A stretch of 64,000 bases of DNA from Sphingobacterium corticibacterium (GCF_004208525.1 NZ_SGIT01000005.1:124001-188000), one strand, 5' to 3'. Shown: positions 54,124 through 62,494, counted from the stretch's first letter. The notes: generated by a model from the letters alone, not told the origin. Numbers and translations: made by a program.

Positions 54124-54171
54124 ACAAATCGGACATTTTCAACGAATTACGTTTTATTTTGTCCGATTTGT
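54124..54171. terminator. 12-bp inverted repeat after the kinase operon
   Basis: ACAAATCGGACA (54124-54135) and TGTCCGATTTGT (54160-54171) are perfect complements around a 24-base loop holding an inner AACG/CGTT pair. It starts 26 bases after the stop of the 300-residue gene and precedes the AraC gene by 157 bp. No U-run on the plus strand, so it is a weak terminator, an mRNA 3' stabiliser or an operator. Confidence 0.5.
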
Positions 54172-54328
54172 ATTATAATCCGTGCCGAACTTTGATTAAG
54201 GCTATCATTACCTACAATAATAAGCAGATGGGAATCGTAAACTATTTCATTACCTTTAAAGAAACAATATAACAAATTATGAAAAGCCAGATTCTACTAA
54301 CTAGAGATATGGGCACTAACAAGAAGAG

Positions 54329-55332
54329 ATGACATCTATTTATAATGACAGTATCCGAATTCCACCCCTTCAATCTAACACCGCAAGCGACGGCAATCTG
54401 CCAACCCTTAATCTAAATTTTCTTACAGAAGCAGATATTGCCCTTTGGGACGGCAAGCAGTATATGGCTTTCAAACAGCTGGAAGGACTCCACGTAATCG
54501 AAGTCAAGGGAACATACCAAACAGATTGGCATTTTGATCTGCTCTTACCAGACTGCTTTTGGCTGTTCTTCCAGTTTACCGGGCATTCTAAACGGGATGC
54601 CTTATCGCATACAGCTTTGTCTGCCGGTGAATATAGAGGCTTTTACAGCATACGCGATACACACAACATACAGATAAAGGCCGGCAAGACGTGGATGGTG
54701 CTTCTGGGCGTAAAAATCAACGATACAGCAACCTTTACATCGGAATGGCCGCAGCTCGTAAAACCTGCAACAATAGATCAGCCTTATTTTTCCAGTATAA
54801 ACATCGGTTACCGCATCAGGCAGATCTTTGAAAAAATCCAGCAAAATACGGCTACCCCCTATTCCCTGCGTAGCAATATCCATTACCATCTTTGTCAGTT
54901 GATAGAGGTATATCATCAAGACCTGAAAGACAAAGCCCGTTCGCTTCACAAAGAAGATATTGTCATCTATAACGAGGCTATTGATTATATCGTAGAACAT
55001 TATATGGACGAGGATATTAATAAAAATACCATTGCTGAAAAATTGCAAGTCAGCTCCCGCAAACTATATCGCGTCTTTGAAGGTAAACATACGACAATCC
55101 ACAGCGCCATACAGACCATACGCTTATATAAGGGAAGGGAGATGCTGCGTGAAACGGATATGTCTGTAGACGGCATTGCCTTCAGCTTAATTTTTCGACA
55201 GCCCATTATTTTTACAAGCAATATGTGCAGCGCTTTGGCCATTCACCATCCAAAGAAAGGGAGCTCCACCGTAAAAAGAAAAAGAAAAAGAAAAACACGG
55301 GTGTGTCTGCAAAAAACGGGAAGAGAAAATAA
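54329..55332 (+). pseudogene. AraC-family regulator with a -1 frameshift in the HTH
   Basis: The first about 287 residues read in frame: an N-terminal sensing domain, then the AraC HTH (NEAIDYIVEHYMDEDINKNTIAEKL, about 209; then SSRKLYRVFEG and YKGREMLRETDMSVDGIAFSL). At about 55189 the expected continuation (N F S T A H Y F Y K Q Y V Q R F G H S P S K) is in the -1 frame and runs to TAA at 55330-55332. In the original frame the sequence loses all similarity and stops at 55369. One missing base near the run TTAATTTTT explains it. Either a real inactivating change, a sequencing error in a homopolymer or, less likely, programmed slippage. Confidence 0.85.
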
Positions 55333-55824
55333 CGCGACCGTCGTGCTTTTCTATCAGGCATCCAGATAAACCGGAAATACACAGATGCTATGTGCTTTTC
55401 CCCCTGCTATATATAAAAGCACCTTTCGGATATGTTGTTTCGTACGACCGGAAAACTTACAGACACTTCTGCAAGGCAACATAGCATTCCAATAAAGAGA
55501 AAAAGAAATCCTGCAAAAAAGAGTTGCGCGACAGCCAAAAGAATGAACACGCGTGTTTCACGGAAATATACCTTTGTCAAAAAATAATACAGCGGTGTAT
55601 AAAGAAGATACAACGGTGTAAAACAAAAAGACGACACAATAGCACCACCATACACAACTGTTTTTTCGTTTTTCCGTCGTACTTTTCCTTTTACCCTCTT
55701 GGTTTTTAGTTTTACGTCTATGTTTAAAGTTTACGTTTTTTCATCACGATCTTCACAAAAAACACCATTCATATATCAATAAAACCACTTTTATATAAAA
55801 AACAGGTTCCAAACGACTTTTTTC
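55333..55824. other. Gene-poor stretch after the AraC gene
   Basis: 492 bases without a convincing gene. A minus-strand frame of 82 residues (55407-55655) is hydrophobic, but nothing else supports it. GTGCTTTTC occurs at 55342 and 55391, and the sequence has runs of A and T and scattered ACAC/GGTGT motifs. Looks like decayed or non-coding DNA ahead of the large palindrome. Confidence 0.4.
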
Positions 55825-55888
55825 ATATGGTAAAATAGTGCCAAAAGTTTTTGGAGACACCCCTATTTTTGGCACTATTTTACCATAT
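55825..55888. repeat. 22-bp perfect inverted repeat
   Basis: Arm 55825-55846 begins ATATGGTAAAATAGTGCC and ends AAAA; arm 55867-55888 is its exact reverse complement (TTTTGGCACTATTTTACC then ATAT). The 20-base spacer starts GTTTTTGGAG, so a second, nested palindrome CCAAAA-GT-TTTTGG overlaps the inner left arm. It lies 80 bp before the fibronectin-III gene. No T-run, so not a simple terminator; the spacer is too short for a mobile element. Confidence 0.75.
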
Positions 55889-55968
55889 CGGCGCCAAACC
55901 GGTGTCGTATGTTTGTATCGTTGCAACAAGGATCAATAAACAAATGTTAAATTTTAATTTTCAAAATC

Positions 55969-56586
55969 ATGAAAAAACCAACAAAACTATTCAGAAGCAT
56001 GAACAACGAGGAGTTGATGCAGTATGCGGAACAGATTATCACGAAAATGAGAGCATCCGAAGCGGTATTCCCAGAGCCGGTGCCGGGTTTAGGTAGTATC
56101 GAAACGGCATTAATCGCCTTCCGTCTATCGGCTACAGAAGCCGCGCATCGAGACAGCCGGGCGATCCGTATCAGGCGGGAAAAGAGAAACGAGCTAGAAT
56201 ACTTGCTCAGCGAACTCGCAAAATATGTCGACACGATTGCCAACAAGGATGCGGTTATCATCCAAACCGCTGGCTTTACACTCTCTAAAGATGCCGAATC
56301 ATTTACGGGCGTCGTCCCCAAAGCGAAAGGTGTGGTAGCCGAACCGCAACAGGTTGGATCCCGCCGCATTAAGATCAAGGTAGCTCGTTGGAAAGGTGCC
56401 CGCATGTATCGCTATCAATTCCGAAAAAAAGGTATCGAAACCGAATGGTCTGAACTACTCAGCTCAAAATCGACCTTTGTCATCGAGGGCTTGGAGAGAT
56501 TTCAGGAGTATGAGTTCCGCGCCAGCTATCTGGGTATTAACCCCGAACCAAACTATAGCGACATTGTAGCGAGCTACGTGGTTTAA
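55969..56586 (+). CDS. Fibronectin type III domain protein
   Basis: 205 residues, no signal peptide. An N-terminal helical part (about 1-100, with LRSMNNEELMQ-like charged helices and RIRREKRNELEYLLSELAKYVD near 67) is followed by a fibronectin III-like beta domain (about 125-205: KIKVARWKGARMYRYQFRKKG, LERFQEYEFRASYLG, YSDIVASYVV). Similar small proteins occur across Bacteroidota and in some phage-like loci; function unknown. Confidence 0.7.
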   Translation: MKKPTKLFRSMNNEELMQYAEQIITKMRASEAVFPEPVPGLGSIETALIAFRLSATEAAHRDSRAIRIRREKRNELEYLLSELAKYVDTIANKDAVIIQTAGFTLSKDAESFTGVVPKAKGVVAEPQQVGSRRIKIKVARWKGARMYRYQFRKKGIETEWSELLSSKSTFVIEGLERFQEYEFRASYLGINPEPNYSDIVASYVV

Positions 56587-56685
56587 GACCGTTCTTCGGA
56601 ACAACATTTTCTGGGATTAATAACATGGACTTCTAAGATATAGAAGTATTAAAAAAAATGCAGAAGCATCACAAACACAAGGAAA

Positions 56686-56738
56686 GGCGCCGTTATTTCT
56701 GATCATCACAGCAAGATTGGAATAACGGCAGCCATTTT
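56686..56738 (+). terminator. Hairpin terminator after the fibronectin-III gene
   Basis: GGC plus GCCGTTATT (56686-56697) pairs with AATAACGGC, one bulged A, GCC (56721-56733), then ATTTTTC. About 12 bp of stem with a U-run, just ahead of the next gene. Confidence 0.65.
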
Positions 56739-56749
56739 TCAAGAATTAA

Positions 56750-57484
56750 ATGTATATTGTAAGAAAAATGAAAGAGATCGTAAAAGAACACCCATTACGT
56801 CCTATTATACTCCAGTTTGACCTAAAAAAGAAAGCACTGGATTTTGAGGTGAAGGCACTTGCAGCTTACTACCGTATGCACGACAGATCGTGGGAAACCA
56901 AACAAAATCTCTCGCAACATAAAAATACGCTTACAGAAATTGATATCAAGACAATAGAACTGGAATACCGGCTAGCCCCCATCGAACTGCAATTAGATTT
57001 TATGGAAGCGGCCTTTAAGCTTGCTGACAACGTGGAACTCCCCGAGATAGCGGAACCATTTACGATTGATATCGCAGATTTCTACGAAGAGGTGGAAAGC
57101 CATAATAAAGATCTTATCGCGCTGCACAAAGACATCACGGTGGAAATGCAATGGTTCAACGACTGGGCAGACTATATTTATGAAAATGAAGATTGGTTTG
57201 ATGAACAGGACAATGAGGGGGATAAATTGATTCATCAGGTGTTCAAGCATTACGATGAGGTGTCGGTAGATATCATCTCCTTAGACCGGGATCAACAGGA
57301 GTTTTTCGGTGTCCTTGGTCATATACGTAAACTCCAACAGGAATATTTTGATTATGGTGAAGAGGTCTCTGCACAATACGCACGTGTGCATCATGAATCT
57401 GAAGCTGTATATCAAAGGGCGTTACGTATAAAGGCATACGTCGATAAGCACTTTCCGCTGGATAAGGAATCGTCGGGTGGGTAA
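56750..57484 (+). CDS. Uncharacterised helical acidic protein
   Basis: 244 residues, no family recognised. Almost entirely predicted helix, acidic, with aromatic-rich stretches such as WFNDWADYIYENEDWFDEQDN (about 140) and a long C-terminal coiled region. No signal peptide or membrane segment. Met7 (56768) is an alternative start. Monocistronic by its surroundings: a terminator before it and a promoter-like site after it. Confidence 0.65.
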   Translation: MYIVRKMKEIVKEHPLRPIILQFDLKKKALDFEVKALAAYYRMHDRSWETKQNLSQHKNTLTEIDIKTIELEYRLAPIELQLDFMEAAFKLADNVELPEIAEPFTIDIADFYEEVESHNKDLIALHKDITVEMQWFNDWADYIYENEDWFDEQDNEGDKLIHQVFKHYDEVSVDIISLDRDQQEFFGVLGHIRKLQQEYFDYGEEVSAQYARVHHESEAVYQRALRIKAYVDKHFPLDKESSGG

Positions 57485-57550
57485 GTTTAGCAATAAGGGT
57501 TATAAAACGGCGTTTATATCAGCTTCCCGTAATTTAACTTCCCGCAAAAA

Positions 57551-57582
57551 TTTGGAAACCCCATAAATAATCGTTAATTTCA
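57551..57582 (+). promoter_or_regulatory. Possible promoter of the LuxR-type regulator
   Basis: TTTG at 57551-57554, exactly 20 bases, TAATTTCA at 57575-57582 (six of eight to TAnnTTTG). Start codon 36 bases further. No 7-2-7 operator is present here. Confidence 0.35.
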
Positions 57583-57618
57583 GCATACTGACTTACAATC
57601 ACTGTTATTACACCATTT

Positions 57619-58323
57619 ATGGAAACACTTGACGCGCAACTATTCGGTATCGCCAAAGGTATTAAATCTGGGGATTTCAATATACCCGATATAGGCGACA
57701 TTGTACCGGCATCGTTAATGCTTCAGGAACTTGACGGAATACAGCCTATTGGTTGCAGCTATATGAACAAATGGGGTTGTGAACATCTGGGCACTTGCGT
57801 TGAAGAGATAAATGAGCTCGGCGAGGCGTACTACGACCGCTACTTCGTTCCAGAGGAGATCGTGGATAACTTCGAAGGAATAGGACATTATCTCGCCGCA
57901 GGTGATTTCGATAAGCAATACAATTTCTTTCAACGCGTAAAGTTATATGGCGACAACGACTGCACTTGGTTTTATACAGTCTGCAAATTATTAAAGGTAA
58001 AAAACAACACGGGGACTAACAACAAACTGGTGTTGCTTTCTTCCCCCGTTATGGGAATGGACAACTTGATTACACGCGTTAATAAGACGCTGGATCAAGA
58101 CGCTTATATTCGTACCCATTATCGAAAATTCGCGACATTGACCAATCGGGAGAAAGAAATCATCTCTTTGCTTGCCACTGGAAAATCGACCAAAGAAATC
58201 GCCGAGCAACTTTTTTTATCTCCTCATACAATTTCCACACACCGCAAAAACTTGATATATAAAATCGAGTGCCATTCTTTCGCTGAATTATTACGGTTTG
58301 CTATGGCGTTTGATTTGATTTAA
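57619..58323 (+). CDS. LuxR/NarL-type transcriptional regulator with N-terminal sensory domain
   Basis: 234 residues. C-terminal GerE HTH (about 172-234): LTNREKEIISLLATGKSTKEI then SPHTISTHRKNLIYKI. The N-terminal about 160 residues look PAS-like but have no receiver aspartate, and hold three Cys (in GCSYMNKWGCEHLGTC, about 49-64) that could bind a metal or redox signal. The operator at 58330-58349 starts six bases after its stop, in front of the next operon, so it is a strong candidate for direct control of that operon. Confidence 0.85.
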   Translation: METLDAQLFGIAKGIKSGDFNIPDIGDIVPASLMLQELDGIQPIGCSYMNKWGCEHLGTCVEEINELGEAYYDRYFVPEEIVDNFEGIGHYLAAGDFDKQYNFFQRVKLYGDNDCTWFYTVCKLLKVKNNTGTNNKLVLLSSPVMGMDNLITRVNKTLDQDAYIRTHYRKFATLTNREKEIISLLATGKSTKEIAEQLFLSPHTISTHRKNLIYKIECHSFAELLRFAMAFDLI

Positions 58324-58329
58324 TGCTAA

Positions 58330-58378
58330 AATACCCATTAGTGGGTATTGTCCTGGAAATCGATGAGCAGTAGTTTTA
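58330..58378 (+). promoter_or_regulatory. NarL-type operator and promoter of the WG-repeat/MORN operon
   Basis: AATACCC (58330-58336), ATTAGT, GGGTATT (58343-58349), with TTG at 58348-58350, exactly 20 bases, then TAGTTTTA at 58371-58378 (seven of eight to TAnnTTTG). Architecture and spacing are identical to 49434-49482. As heptamers: TACCCAT-TA-GTGGGTA. Start codon 49 bases beyond the -7 box. Confidence 0.7.
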
Positions 58379-58427
58379 CCTTATTCTTTGGGGCAACTTA
58401 TCATCTTGAAAAAATGAACGACATATT

Positions 58428-61406
58428 ATGAAGAAAATCATTTTATTTTTAGTACTAGCTTTAGGTTTGAACTTAGCCCTTGGACAGCGCATGCATGATC
58501 AGACCGTATATTTCAATAATGTAGATGGTTTTAGCGGTTACGTAAAATTTACCACAACCTACGAAGGAGGTGCAGATATGACGAGGCTGAAAGCAATCCG
58601 TGGATCTGTAATAACATTGACCGCATACAGCAATGTCTCTAACGAGGAGCTTGAGGAACTGAGCAAAAATGGTATCGATCTGCGGCTCGGCGGCAAAAAC
58701 CATGTACCGGATAAAGGACAAATAGCTGTTACAGGGAGCGCGCGTCTTATTACTGACTGGCCGACACAGGCATCTCTATCACTTAACCAACATGGAACGG
58801 GCGACTTTACTTCCGTCCCATTTTCAGAAATTGCCAGAAAGCAAATGAAAGAGTGGAGAAAGGCACATAGCGAGAGCAAGGAAAGCCAGTGGGAAAAATA
58901 TGGTGTTTATCGCGATATTTCCGTGACGGAGCTTCTTCTTCCTGACTTAAAAAACGAAATCAACCGTATCCTTGGTGACTACAAAAGACAACAAGAGGGT
59001 TTTGCCAATGCCGTCGTTAATAGTATACAACAAGCCAATGTGTTTAGCTTCGATGCAGCGGAAAGTTATTTAAATAATGCTAAATCTTTTTCTAACAATA
59101 GCAACGAGCAACGCAGCAAAATCAGTGAATTGGAAAAACTGATAGCCGAAAAGAAGAAAGAACAAGCAGAAGCAGAAAAAGAGAAACAAGAACTCGCCCA
59201 AAAAGAAGCCGAAGAAAAGGAGAAGGAAGCGGAGGAAAAAAAGACTGCACAAACATCCGTTTCTTCAAGCAGTTCGTCGGAAAAAAGTGAAGATGAGGAT
59301 GAAGACGAAAAAGAATCTAAATCTACAACGAAAAGATACATTCCCAAGACCGCTACACAAATGCATAGCGAACTTAAAGCGATGGCAGCACAAAACCCCG
59401 GAATGATGAATGATCCTAACTTTCGTCAACGCCTGCGCCATCTGGAAGTGGATGCCAATAGGGAGCAGCAGACATTAAGGGATTACCGATCAGGCGTACA
59501 TAATGCTAATCGCCAAACCCTAGCGCAATATGCTGCCAGTAACCAAAGGATAGATACATATACCAAGGCTACAGGGGATGTCACGGATGCGGTAGCAGGC
59601 ATGGTGACCGGCCTGCTAGCTGAACGCGATCGTAAAAATGAACAACGTAGGCTGCAAATACAAGCTGATATCAATAACTATAATGCGAAAAGAGATGCTT
59701 TGAGATCCTATCATGACGAAATGACCAGTGAAAGAACAACCTATACAAACGGTATAGAGCAAGATTTAGAAGCTAAATATGATGAGGTCTGGAAGATTAT
59801 GTTATCTCCCCTTATGTATGATACAGAAATAGAAGACGATAATAGCTCGAATGTCCACGCTTTTAAAAAAGCAAAACTTACATATGGATTTCTTAACGCG
59901 TACGTCATTGGACATAAAGGAGAGTACGGTCTTGCGGCCGATAACGGTACAGTGATATACCCTCCCCAATTCGAAAGTATAAAATCTTATGATTATGATA
60001 AAGAAAATGTTCGTTTTATTGTGAACATATATGATAAATGGGGTGAATTAGATGCTAATGGAAGAATAGTCGAAGAAGTAAAATATGATGGGTTATGGTA
60101 TACAGTTGATGGACAGAAAATTGCACTAATGGATAATCAGTGGGTTATTACGGATAAGAGTGGTCAAGTAAATAAGTATCCTAAAAATGATCTAAAAGGC
60201 AAACAGGTGCTTTTAAGCAACCTTAACGACAAAGGGTTTAATTATACCAATAACTTTTATTCCTACCTTTATGTATTAGATTTTGAAAAGGGTATTTATT
60301 CCAGCCATATTCAATCCAGAGGAAAAAATCTCACGAAGTTAACTACTTATGGATTGAACACAAAAGAATCTGAATATATTAACGGCGTATATAAAAACCA
60401 CTACGCATATTTATTTAAAAAAGATAACGATTGGTATAAAGCGGAAATTCATCGATATACAACAAATACTTACACTTTGACTAAAATGCCTAACATCTTT
60501 GTTATAGCTGTGAATAATAGATATATCGAGGAAAATACAGGTCCAGCACAATGGGGTGCGATTAATCAAAATAATGAAGTTATTATTCCCTTTGAACATA
60601 AACAATTAAATGATTTTGTGAATGGAAGGGCCTTATCTGAAAAAGGAATATATAATGAATCCGGAAGTTTAATTGTTTCCGATAAATACTCCTACCTTTC
60701 TGATTTCGATCAGGGGCATGCATTGTTTCATGATAAAAAATCTACCGGGGGCATTGGATACGGTCTTATTGACGACGAGGGGAACGAGGTTGTCCGACTT
60801 TCTGAAAACCGTCTCAGCAGTGCCCCAAAATCAATATGGTATAATTTAGGCAGTGAACTATCAAAGGAGAGTAATCCGAATAAAAACCTCGAACTTGCCA
60901 TATATTGTTATGGTAAAGACGATAATCCGAATTCATCCGGGATGTCTTATTATAATGCCGGGAAAATATATTATCACGAGGCGGGAAAGAACTATTACCC
61001 ACAGGCCCTGGATTATTTCTTAAAAGCTTCGAAAAGCGTAATTTGGAACTCTATCGGCAACAATACACAACACGAACCACAAGGTAGGTTCAGCATAAAA
61101 ATGTCTGAGTTATATAATCTGAGATACATTGGTTTTATGTACTATCGCGGACAAGGTACCGCTGAGTCGCAAACATATGCAAATGAATATTTCGAAAAAC
61201 TGATACGCAAAGGAGAGCAGATTATCAAAGATTTTAGCAAGAAAGGAAGTACGGTGGATGTGTCGTCGGTATATTATCCTATAGGGGAGGCATACGAACA
61301 TCTAGGCAACAAAAAACAGGCAATAAAATACTACAAACGCTCGAAGAGCAGCTCGGCGAACGATCGCCTGCAAGCAATCGAGGATGGGAGAATGTACTCT
61401 TTTTAA
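58428..61406 (+). CDS. Secreted WG-repeat and TPR/Sel1-like protein
   Basis: 992 residues. Signal peptide (MKKIILFLVLALGLNLALGQ). An N-terminal domain (about 20-180), an acidic, Lys/Glu-rich coiled coil and low-complexity part with Ser and Glu/Asp runs (about 215-300), a second helical part, then WG-type repeats (EYGLAADNGTVIYPPQFES near 501, WGAINQNNEVIIPFEHKQL near 707, GYGLIDDEGNEVV near 777) and C-terminal TPR/Sel1-like repeats (AGKIYYHEAGKNYYPQALDYF near 844, YRGQGTAESQTYANEYFE near 906, IGEAYEHLGNKKQAIKYYKR near 944). The 3' half of the gene is visibly more AT-rich than the first 1.4 kb. Likely periplasmic or outer-membrane scaffold; function unknown. Confidence 0.82.
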   Translation: MKKIILFLVLALGLNLALGQRMHDQTVYFNNVDGFSGYVKFTTTYEGGADMTRLKAIRGSVITLTAYSNVSNEELEELSKNGIDLRLGGKNHVPDKGQIAVTGSARLITDWPTQASLSLNQHGTGDFTSVPFSEIARKQMKEWRKAHSESKESQWEKYGVYRDISVTELLLPDLKNEINRILGDYKRQQEGFANAVVNSIQQANVFSFDAAESYLNNAKSFSNNSNEQRSKISELEKLIAEKKKEQAEAEKEKQELAQKEAEEKEKEAEEKKTAQTSVSSSSSSEKSEDEDEDEKESKSTTKRYIPKTATQMHSELKAMAAQNPGMMNDPNFRQRLRHLEVDANREQQTLRDYRSGVHNANRQTLAQYAASNQRIDTYTKATGDVTDAVAGMVTGLLAERDRKNEQRRLQIQADINNYNAKRDALRSYHDEMTSERTTYTNGIEQDLEAKYDEVWKIMLSPLMYDTEIEDDNSSNVHAFKKAKLTYGFLNAYVIGHKGEYGLAADNGTVIYPPQFESIKSYDYDKENVRFIVNIYDKWGELDANGRIVEEVKYDGLWYTVDGQKIALMDNQWVITDKSGQVNKYPKNDLKGKQVLLSNLNDKGFNYTNNFYSYLYVLDFEKGIYSSHIQSRGKNLTKLTTYGLNTKESEYINGVYKNHYAYLFKKDNDWYKAEIHRYTTNTYTLTKMPNIFVIAVNNRYIEENTGPAQWGAINQNNEVIIPFEHKQLNDFVNGRALSEKGIYNESGSLIVSDKYSYLSDFDQGHALFHDKKSTGGIGYGLIDDEGNEVVRLSENRLSSAPKSIWYNLGSELSKESNPNKNLELAIYCYGKDDNPNSSGMSYYNAGKIYYHEAGKNYYPQALDYFLKASKSVIWNSIGNNTQHEPQGRFSIKMSELYNLRYIGFMYYRGQGTAESQTYANEYFEKLIRKGEQIIKDFSKKGSTVDVSSVYYPIGEAYEHLGNKKQAIKYYKRSKSSSANDRLQAIEDGRMYSF

Positions 61407-61427
61407 TATTTTATCTAAAAATCAAGA

Positions 61428-62228
61428 ATGATGAATAGCAGCACGATTCTTTATCTAATTATATTTCTATGCTGTATCGGCAACAAAGCAAACGCTCAGA
61501 ATTTTTACGAAAATGGCAAGGGAAAGACCCTGAATTTCAAGAAGCATGGCGAGTGGAAATATTATCATGATAATGGTACGCTTTCTGCCGAAGGTACTTT
61601 TAATGACGAAGGTGAACAGACAGGTCTATGGACGCTATATCATAAAAACGGCACGGAATATTCCAGCAGGATGTTTAGCAACGGTCTAGTTATAGATGGA
61701 GAAGCAAAATTCTATCACGATAACGGAGAATTAGAATCGGTTGGAGAATATGGATATGGAACAGGTACGAAAAATGGTCCTTGGAAAGAATACCATAAAA
61801 ACGGTAAGCTTAAAGCTGAAGGGTTATATGCACTCGATGAAAAGTTTGGCGAATGGAAATTCTATAACGAAAATGGACTGCTCAAGGAGAGCTATTTTAT
61901 AAAGGACGGCAAGTTGCAAGGAGAATGGAAGCGGTATTATGAGAATGGACAACTTCGTCTCTTTGTGGTTAATCTGGTAGACGGTCAAGCAGAGGGAGAG
62001 GCAAGGCACTATTACGAGAGTGGAAAGCTTAAAGCAATATATAATTTTGTAAAAGGAGTAGGTCATGGTGAGGCACAAGAATATCATGAAAACGGACAAC
62101 TTAGTCTGATCGGCAACGTGGCAAATAGAAAAAAAGAAAATGAATGGAAATATTTCGATGAGTCCGGCAGGCTAACCAAAACTGAAATATACAAAAATGA
62201 TGAACTGATAGAAACTAGGGAGCATTAA
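61428..62228 (+). CDS. Secreted MORN-repeat (YwqK-like) protein
   Basis: 266 residues with a signal peptide (about 1-23, ending NAQ). About nine MORN_2-type repeats of roughly 23 residues, such as GEWKYYHDNGTLSAEGTF, GPWKEYHKNGKLKAEGLY and GEAQEYHENGQLSLIG. Repeats of this kind appear in YwqK-family antitoxin-annotated proteins, but the export signal argues against a classical antitoxin. 21 bp after the WG-repeat gene; same operon. The start at 61428 is followed by a second ATG. Confidence 0.85.
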   Translation: MMNSSTILYLIIFLCCIGNKANAQNFYENGKGKTLNFKKHGEWKYYHDNGTLSAEGTFNDEGEQTGLWTLYHKNGTEYSSRMFSNGLVIDGEAKFYHDNGELESVGEYGYGTGTKNGPWKEYHKNGKLKAEGLYALDEKFGEWKFYNENGLLKESYFIKDGKLQGEWKRYYENGQLRLFVVNLVDGQAEGEARHYYESGKLKAIYNFVKGVGHGEAQEYHENGQLSLIGNVANRKKENEWKYFDESGRLTKTEIYKNDELIETREH

Positions 62229-62234
62229 ACAACT

Positions 62235-62273
62235 AAATAAGCCGCCAATTCGCATTGAATCGACGGCTTATTT
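62235..62273. terminator. Terminator between MORN-repeat and SymE-like genes
   Basis: AAATAAGCCG (62235-62244) pairs with CGGCTTATTT (62264-62273), with an inner ATTC/GAAT pair in the loop. Convergent position; A/T-rich ends on both sides favour bidirectional use. Confidence 0.75.
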
Positions 62274-62284
62274 GTTACACTCAA

Positions 62285-62494
62285 CTATTCCTCCAATCGA
62301 ATAATGAGCAATTTATCCTTTGTTGTGACCGTTACTCGTTTTTGCGGAGAAAACCCCAATCTTTCGAGCCCTCGCCCACTTAATTTGATTACGGGAACTG
62401 TAGTTTCGCTGAAACGATTAGACTTGATGGTTGGTTGGATTTTTAAGCTTCTGACCTCCGGTCGCTTGCTTATTCTCTTCTTGGTTGTACGCAT
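62285..62494 (-). CDS. SymE-like type I toxin family protein
   Basis: 69 residues. The C-terminal half matches the SymE AbrB-like fold: VPVIKLSGRGLERLGFSPQK then RVTVTTKDKLLIIRLEE. The N-terminal 30 residues are very basic (RTTKKRISKRPEVRS). In E. coli SymE is an SOS-induced nucleic-acid-acting toxin repressed by antisense SymR; whether this one is toxic is unknown. The leader upstream is structured (see 62521-62589). Confidence 0.75.
   Translation of the reverse strand: MRTTKKRISKRPEVRSLKIQPTIKSNRFSETTVPVIKLSGRGLERLGFSPQKRVTVTTKDKLLIIRLEE

Noticed and set aside
54124..54171. Site as a third 7-2-7 operator
   Set aside because: The arms (ACAAATCGGACA) do not contain the TACCC/GGGTA heptamers.
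55180..55200. Programmed -1 frameshift in the AraC gene
   Set aside because: No canonical slippery heptamer in the zero frame, and AraC regulators are not known to need one; mutation or sequencing error is simpler.
55407..55655. Minus-strand 82-residue hydrophobic reading frame
   Set aside because: No family resemblance, no promoter or neighbour support, in degenerate DNA; kept only as a note.
55825..55888. 22-bp inverted repeat as ends of an insertion sequence
   Set aside because: Only 20 bp lie between the arms and no transposase or target duplication is visible.
59066..59347. Ser/Phe-rich minus-strand frames
   Set aside because: Antisense of the charged coiled-coil part of the WG-repeat protein.
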